From CAMFLJ01 sp965279255 (GTDB taxonomy: Bacteria; Actinomycetota; Acidimicrobiia; Acidimicrobiales; Acidimicrobilacustridaceae), in NCBI GenBank assembly GCA_965279255.1, contig OZ257146.1, positions 3,782,001 through 3,846,000 on the forward strand: a stretch of 64,000 bases of DNA, given 5' to 3'. The notes beneath the pieces are model-generated. The model did not search any database, had not been told where the DNA came from, and worked only from the letters and a program-made list of their open reading frames with translations. Each line of letters begins with the position of its first letter. The first letter of the stretch is position 1. Shown here piece after piece: positions 60,051 through 64,000 of the stretch. A program made the translations under genes and the position numbers.

Positions 60051-61200
60051 CCCGGGCGGCCAGCAGTGCGAACGCCCCGGCGGCGCGGTCGTGCAGGGCG
60101 GGGGCCGAGTCGCCCACCAGCGTGAAGTGGCCCATCTTCCGGCCGCGCCGCGGGGTCGTCTTGCCGTAGAGGTGGAGGTGGAGCCCTGGCATCGCCAGCA
60201 GCTCCGACCAACGGGGCTCCGCTTCGCCGTCGGGGCCGAACCACAGGTCGCCCAGCAGGTTCACCATCACCGCGTCGCCGTGGGGCGTCGCCGGGACGAG
60301 GGGGAGCCCGCAGAGGGCGCGGACCTGGTAGTCGAACTGGTTGACGTCGTAGGCGTCGAGCGTCAGGTGCCCGCTGTTGTGAGGCCGCGGCGCCAGCTCG
60401 TTGACGAGGAGCTCGCCCTCGACGACGAACAGCTCCACCGCGAGGACGCCGACGTAGGAGAGTGCCTCGGCCACCGAGGCGGCGATCGTCCGGGCCCGGG
60501 CCGACAGCGCGGGGTCGACGTCGCCGAGCGAGGCCCTGGCCAGGATCCCGTCCTCGTGGACGGTCTGCACGGCGTCGAACGTCTCGATGGTGCCGTGGGC
60601 GTCGCGGGCGAGCACGACGGCGACCTCGCCGGCAAGGGGCACGAGCTTCTCGAGGACGCAGGGCCTCGAGCCGAGCGACTCGAAGGCCTGGAGGGCCTCG
60701 GCCCGGTCGCGGACCCGCACCTGCCCCTTCCCGTCGTAGCCGTCCCTCGCCGTCTTGAGCACCGCGGGGAAGAGCGTCGTCGCGACCTCGGCGAGGGTCG
60801 CCGGGTCGTCGATCGGGACGTAGGGCGCGGTGGCGAACCCGTGCTCGTTCAGGAAGCCCTTCTCCCGAGCCCGGTCCTGGCTCACGGCGACCGGCTCCGG
60901 CCCCGGCCGCACCCGGGTGCTCTGCCGGAGGTGCGCCAGGCTCTCGGTGGGCACGTTCTCGAACTCGGTCGTCACCGCCGCGCAGGCGCGGGCGAGCTGG
61001 TCGAGGGCGTCGTGGTCGTCGTAGGCCGCGACGAGGTGGCGATCGGCCACCCGGCCCGCGGGGCTGTCGGGGTCCGGGTCGAGCACCCAGACCGGGTAGC
61101 CGAGGTCCTGCGCGGCCCGGACGAAGAACCGGCCGAGCTGCCCCCCACCCATCACGCCGAGCGTCGCCGGCGGGAGGATCTCGCTGTCACCGTCACTCAT
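59998..61200 (-). CDS. purK: N5-carboxyaminoimidazole ribonucleotide synthase
   Basis: A 400-residue ATP-grasp enzyme. It starts L-G-V-M-G-G-G-Q-L-G-R-F, has V-L-K-T-A-R-D-G-Y-D-G-K-G-Q, and E-L-A-P-R-P-H-N-S-G-H. It carboxylates AIR with bicarbonate and ATP. The ATG at 61200 fits the family start. The C-terminal extension (Ala/Pro/Gly-rich, about 15 residues) is encoded in the overlap with purE and looks like run-on sequence. Confidence 0.95.
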   Translation of the reverse strand: MSDGDSEILPPATLGVMGGGQLGRFFVRAAQDLGYPVWVLDPDPDSPAGRVADRHLVAAYDDHDALDQLARACAAVTTEFENVPTESLAHLRQSTRVRPGPEPVAVSQDRAREKGFLNEHGFATAPYVPIDDPATLAEVATTLFPAVLKTARDGYDGKGQVRVRDRAEALQAFESLGSRPCVLEKLVPLAGEVAVVLARDAHGTIETFDAVQTVHEDGILARASLGDVDPALSARARTIAASVAEALSYVGVLAVELFVVEGELLVNELAPRPHNSGHLTLDAYDVNQFDYQVRALCGLPLVPATPHGDAVMVNLLGDLWFGPDGEAEPRWSELLAMPGLHLHLYGKTTPRRGRKMGHFTLVGDSAPALHDRAAGAFALLAARVTPAGAGSPAPPSTGAT

Positions 61201-61246
61201 GCGACCCAGACTCCCACGCCGGGCGCGGGCCGTCGGTGGTCGTCGC

Positions 61247-61735
61247 TCAGAAGGGGACGACCTTGTTCTTCTTCCGGCCGAACAGGCCGCCCTTGGACTT
61301 GGGTGAGGGCGGGGGAGGGGCGGGTGCCGCCGGGCGCTTCCTGCTCCGGTCGTCGTCCTCGAAGCGCGGGAAGTCGGGGTCGCTGTTGGGGTCGGTCCCG
61401 TTGATCGGGAGGCTCCAGTCGATCTGGGTCCCCGTGTTCGCCGTGCGGGCCTGGGCCTCGGCCTCCTCGGCGATGCGGGCCTCCGCCTTCTGACGGCGCC
61501 GCAGCTCCTTCTTCGGCAGCGACGGGGCCCGTCCGGCGTTCGAACGGATCCCCGAGGCCGAGAGGGCGCACGGGATGCAGAACGGGGGCTGCTTCTCCCC
61601 GAAGGAGTAGACGAGGCACTCGCCACAGAAGGTGTTCCCGCACTGCCGGCACCGGTCGATGGCCGCCTCGAACTGATGCCGCGCGCAACGCTCGTCGAGG
61701 AGGCTGCGGCGGTGGGCGGTGTCGTCGTGGGCCAT
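61247..61735 (-). CDS. zinc-ribbon / B-box-like small protein
   Basis: A 162-residue cytosolic protein. The N-terminal 50 residues have C-A-R-H, C-R-Q-C, F-C-G-E-C and F-C-I-P-C, a cross-brace pattern like B-box or FYVE-type zinc sites. A basic, Ala/Glu-rich helix (about 75-95) and a Pro-rich, Lys-ended tail follow. I do not know its function. It lies between purK and purB, 46 bp upstream of purK on the same strand, so it could be cotranscribed with purK. ATG start. Confidence 0.65.
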   Translation of the reverse strand: MAHDDTAHRRSLLDERCARHQFEAAIDRCRQCGNTFCGECLVYSFGEKQPPFCIPCALSASGIRSNAGRAPSLPKKELRRRQKAEARIAEEAEAQARTANTGTQIDWSLPINGTDPNSDPDFPRFEDDDRSRKRPAAPAPPPPSPKSKGGLFGRKKNKVVPF

Positions 61736-61882
61736 GGCGAAGGAGAGGCTCTGCCGCGGACGCGGACACACCTCTCCCTTCTCGTCGGCGTCTCCGGGCC
61801 TGTGCTTTACCCTTGCAGTGGTCCGGATCGGGCCCGCGGACGCCGCCGAGGGGCGGTCCGGAGCCCCTGCCCAGGAGGATCG

Positions 61883-63313
61883 ATGCCCCGCTCCAGCGTG
61901 CCCAACGTGCTCGCCGCCCGTTACGCCAGCGCCGACATGGCCCGGCTGTGGTCGCCCGAACACAAGGTGGTGCTGGAGCGTGAGCTGTGGCTGGCCGTCC
62001 TCGAGGCCCAGCGAGATCTCGGCATCGCGGTGCCCGACGAGGCCATCGAGGCGTACCGGAAGGTCATCGACCAGGTCGACCTCGAGTCGATCGAAGCCCG
62101 TGAACGTGTCACACGTCACGACGTCAAGGCCCGCATCGACGAGTTCGCGGCCCTCGCCGGCCACGAGCAGATCCACAAGGGGATGACCTCCCGCGACCTC
62201 ACCGAGAACGTCGAGCAGCTCCAGGTGCGCCGAGCCCTGGTGCTGGTCCGGGGCCGGATGCTCGCCGCCCTCGCCCGGCTGGCCGAGCGGGCCGCCGAGC
62301 ACGCCACGCTGGTGATGACCGGCCGCACCCACAACGTGCCGGCCCAGGCCACCACCCTGGGCAAGCGCTTCGCCAACGCCGGCGAGGAGCTCCTGCAGGC
62401 GCTGTACAGGGTCGACGACCTGCTCGCCCGCTACCCGCTGCGGGGGGTCAAGGGCCCGGTGGGCACCCAGCAGGACATGCTCGACCTGCTCGACGGCGAC
62501 GCCGAGCGCCTCGACCGTCTCGAGGGCCGCATCGCCGAGCACCTCGGTTTCGAGGCCGTGCTCACCAACGTCGGCCAGGTGTACCCCCGGTCGCTCGACC
62601 TCGACGTGGTCAGTGCCCTGGTGCAGGCGGCCGCCGGGCCCGCCGACCTCGCCATCACCATCCGCCTGATGGCCGGCCAGGAGCTCGCCACCGAGGGCTT
62701 CCGCCCCGGCCAGGTCGGCTCCTCCGCGATGCCGCACAAGATGAACAGCCGCAGCTGCGAGCGCATCGGCGGGTTCCTCACCATCCTCCGGGGCCACCTC
62801 ACGATGGTCGGGGCCCTCGCCGGCGACCAGTGGAACGAGGGCGACGTGAGCTGCTCGGTCGTGCGCCGGGTCGCGCTCCCCGACGCCTTCCTCGCCATCG
62901 ACGGGCTGTTCGAGACCTTCCTCACGGTGCTCGACGACTTCGGCGCCTACCCCGCGGTGGTCGAGCGCGAGCTCGACCGCTACCTGCCGTTCCTCTCGAC
63001 CACCAAGGTGCTGATGGCCGCCGTGCGCCACGGGGTCGGCCGCGAGCAGGCCCACGAGGCCATCAAGGAGAGCGCGGTCGCCGCCGCGCTGCGCCTTCGC
63101 GAGCAGGGTGCCGAGGGCAACGACCTGCTCGAGCGCCTGGCCGCCGACGAGCGCCTGGGCCTCGCCCCCGACGAGCTGGCCGGCGTGCTGGCCGACCCCC
63201 TCGACTTCGTGGGCACCGCGCCCCAGCAGGTCGCGGCCTTCGTCGCCACCGTCGAGGCGCTCGTGGCGGCGGACCCTGCGGCGGCTGGGTACCGTCCGGG
63301 CGACATCCTGTGA
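61883..63313 (+). CDS. purB: adenylosuccinate lyase
   Basis: A 476-residue member of the fumarase/aspartase superfamily. It has H-D-V-K-A-R-I-D-E-F (about 75-84), M-T-S-R-D-L-T-E-N, G-R-T-H-N-V-P-A-Q (catalytic His) and the superfamily signature G-S-S-A-M-P-H-K-M-N. It cleaves both adenylosuccinate and SAICAR. CAGGAGGATCG precedes the ATG at 61883. purC follows after 52 bp. Confidence 0.95.
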   Translation: MPRSSVPNVLAARYASADMARLWSPEHKVVLERELWLAVLEAQRDLGIAVPDEAIEAYRKVIDQVDLESIEARERVTRHDVKARIDEFAALAGHEQIHKGMTSRDLTENVEQLQVRRALVLVRGRMLAALARLAERAAEHATLVMTGRTHNVPAQATTLGKRFANAGEELLQALYRVDDLLARYPLRGVKGPVGTQQDMLDLLDGDAERLDRLEGRIAEHLGFEAVLTNVGQVYPRSLDLDVVSALVQAAAGPADLAITIRLMAGQELATEGFRPGQVGSSAMPHKMNSRSCERIGGFLTILRGHLTMVGALAGDQWNEGDVSCSVVRRVALPDAFLAIDGLFETFLTVLDDFGAYPAVVERELDRYLPFLSTTKVLMAAVRHGVGREQAHEAIKESAVAAALRLREQGAEGNDLLERLAADERLGLAPDELAGVLADPLDFVGTAPQQVAAFVATVEALVAADPAAAGYRPGDIL

Positions 63314-63365
63314 CGTACCGACCGGCCCGCGAGGGGTCGGTCGCCGAGGCCGTTGGAGGCGACCT

Positions 63366-64000
63366 GTGACGACCGACGAGCTTCCGCACATCTACTCGGG
63401 CAAGGTGCGCGACATCTACGACGCCGGCGACGGCCGCCTGCTGATGGTGACCTCCGACCGGCTGTCGGCCTTCGACGTCGTCATGGCCGAGCCCATCCCC
63501 GACAAGGGCCGGGTGCTCACCGCCATGTCGGCGTTCTGGTTCGAGCAGTTCGACGGCGTGGTGGGCAGCCATCTCATCTCGACGTCGCTCGACGACCTCC
63601 CCGAGGCGTGGCGGCGGCCCGAGTGGGAGGGGCGCACCATGCTGTGCACGAAGGCCGAGATGCTCCCGATCGAGTGCATCGTCCGCGGCTACATCACCGG
63701 GTCGGCGTGGAAGGAGTACAGCCGCAACGGCACCATGCACGGCGAGACCCTGCCGGGCGGGCTGCTCGAGTCGTCGAAGCTGCCCGAGCCGGTGTTCACC
63801 CCGTCGACCAAGGCCGACGCCGGCCACGACGAGAACATCTCGTTCGAGGCCGCCTCCGCCCTGATCGGCAACGAGTTGGCCGAACGGGTCCGCGACGTGG
63901 CGCTCGAGCTCTACACCCGGGGCTCGGAGTGGGCCGCCGAGCGCGGCATCATCATCGCCGACACCAAGTTCGAGCTGGGCATGGTCGACGGCGAGCTGGT
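63366..64000 (+). CDS. purC: SAICAR synthetase, 3' end outside the window
   Basis: At least 211 residues, no stop before the window ends. It starts L-P-H-I-Y-S-G-K-V-R-D-I-Y-D, with S-D-R-L-S-A-F-D, V-R-G-Y-I-T-G-S-A-W-K-E-Y and F-E-L-G-M. It ligates Asp to CAIR. The GTG at 63366 has GGAGG 5 nt upstream. It belongs with purB in the purine pathway. Confidence 0.95.
   Translation, partial: MTTDELPHIYSGKVRDIYDAGDGRLLMVTSDRLSAFDVVMAEPIPDKGRVLTAMSAFWFEQFDGVVGSHLISTSLDDLPEAWRRPEWEGRTMLCTKAEMLPIECIVRGYITGSAWKEYSRNGTMHGETLPGGLLESSKLPEPVFTPSTKADAGHDENISFEAASALIGNELAERVRDVALELYTRGSEWAAERGIIIADTKFELGMVDGEL

Overview
This window is about 72-74% GC by eye, densely coded, and reads as chromosomal DNA of a high-GC actinobacterium. 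The best fit is class Acidimicrobiia (Ilumatobacter/Iamia-type). Supporting features are many GTG/TTG starts, 4-bp ATGA/GTGA gene overlaps, likely leaderless promoters (TANNNT 6-8 nt before the start codon), an F420-type luciferase-like oxidoreductase, an HspR-governed dnaK-grpE-dnaJ-hspR operon, an EtfD-like membrane iron-sulfur protein and threonine-rich LPXTG wall proteins. The class assignment is inference. I see no insertion sequence, prophage, CRISPR array, rRNA or origin; there is one tRNA (Gly-CCC).

Layout. 1-13.5 kb: small-molecule and cell-surface metabolism. It holds an AHSA1-like protein, two lipoprotein serine hydrolases with the same tether sequence, two paralogous alpha/beta hydrolases, a five-gene translationally coupled cluster (VOC, LLM oxidoreductase, SnoaL, EthD, EthD-like) and a DegT-fold enzyme with His where the PLP lysine should be. 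13.5-18.7 kb: an ECF sigma factor with a zinc-finger membrane protein, a PCuAC copper chaperone, and zur facing znuABC with a Zur-like box. 18.7-27 kb: a MASE1-GGDEF-EAL-EAL protein, then pyruvate:ferredoxin oxidoreductase coupled to a dihydroorotate-dehydrogenase-like protein. 27-34 kb: an alpha/beta hydrolase, a DUF2202 lipoprotein behind a perfect CsoR-like palindrome, a frameshifted nitronate monooxygenase, an extradiol dioxygenase, tRNA-Gly, a VOC protein, a SnoaL-like protein and a Gfo/Idh oxidoreductase. 34-47 kb: MFS pump plus TetR, dcd, a Ktr potassium system, amtB-glnK with a small winged-helix regulator upstream, glutathione peroxidase, a pseudo-receiver, an EtfD-like protein, a cNMP-binding protein, a second winged-helix paralogue and gpmA. 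47-54 kb: chaperone regulon. 54-57 kb: two sortase-type wall proteins. 57-64 kb: purine genes purA, purD, purE, purK, purB, purC (purC runs off the end).

The most unusual structure is at 54.2-56.8 kb. Two wall-protein genes each follow a near-identical roughly 65-nt leader. Both leaders fold as a hairpin whose loop can pair with a downstream ACCGG, which would make a pseudoknot. The region is bounded by two near-identical terminator hairpins that differ by a compensatory base-pair change. Other signals worth following are the paralogous LEDWVR winged-helix regulators, the coupled F420-type gene cluster, and strong intergenic palindromes of 15-21 bp between convergent genes. Functions come from motifs read by eye and remembered family features; no database search was run.
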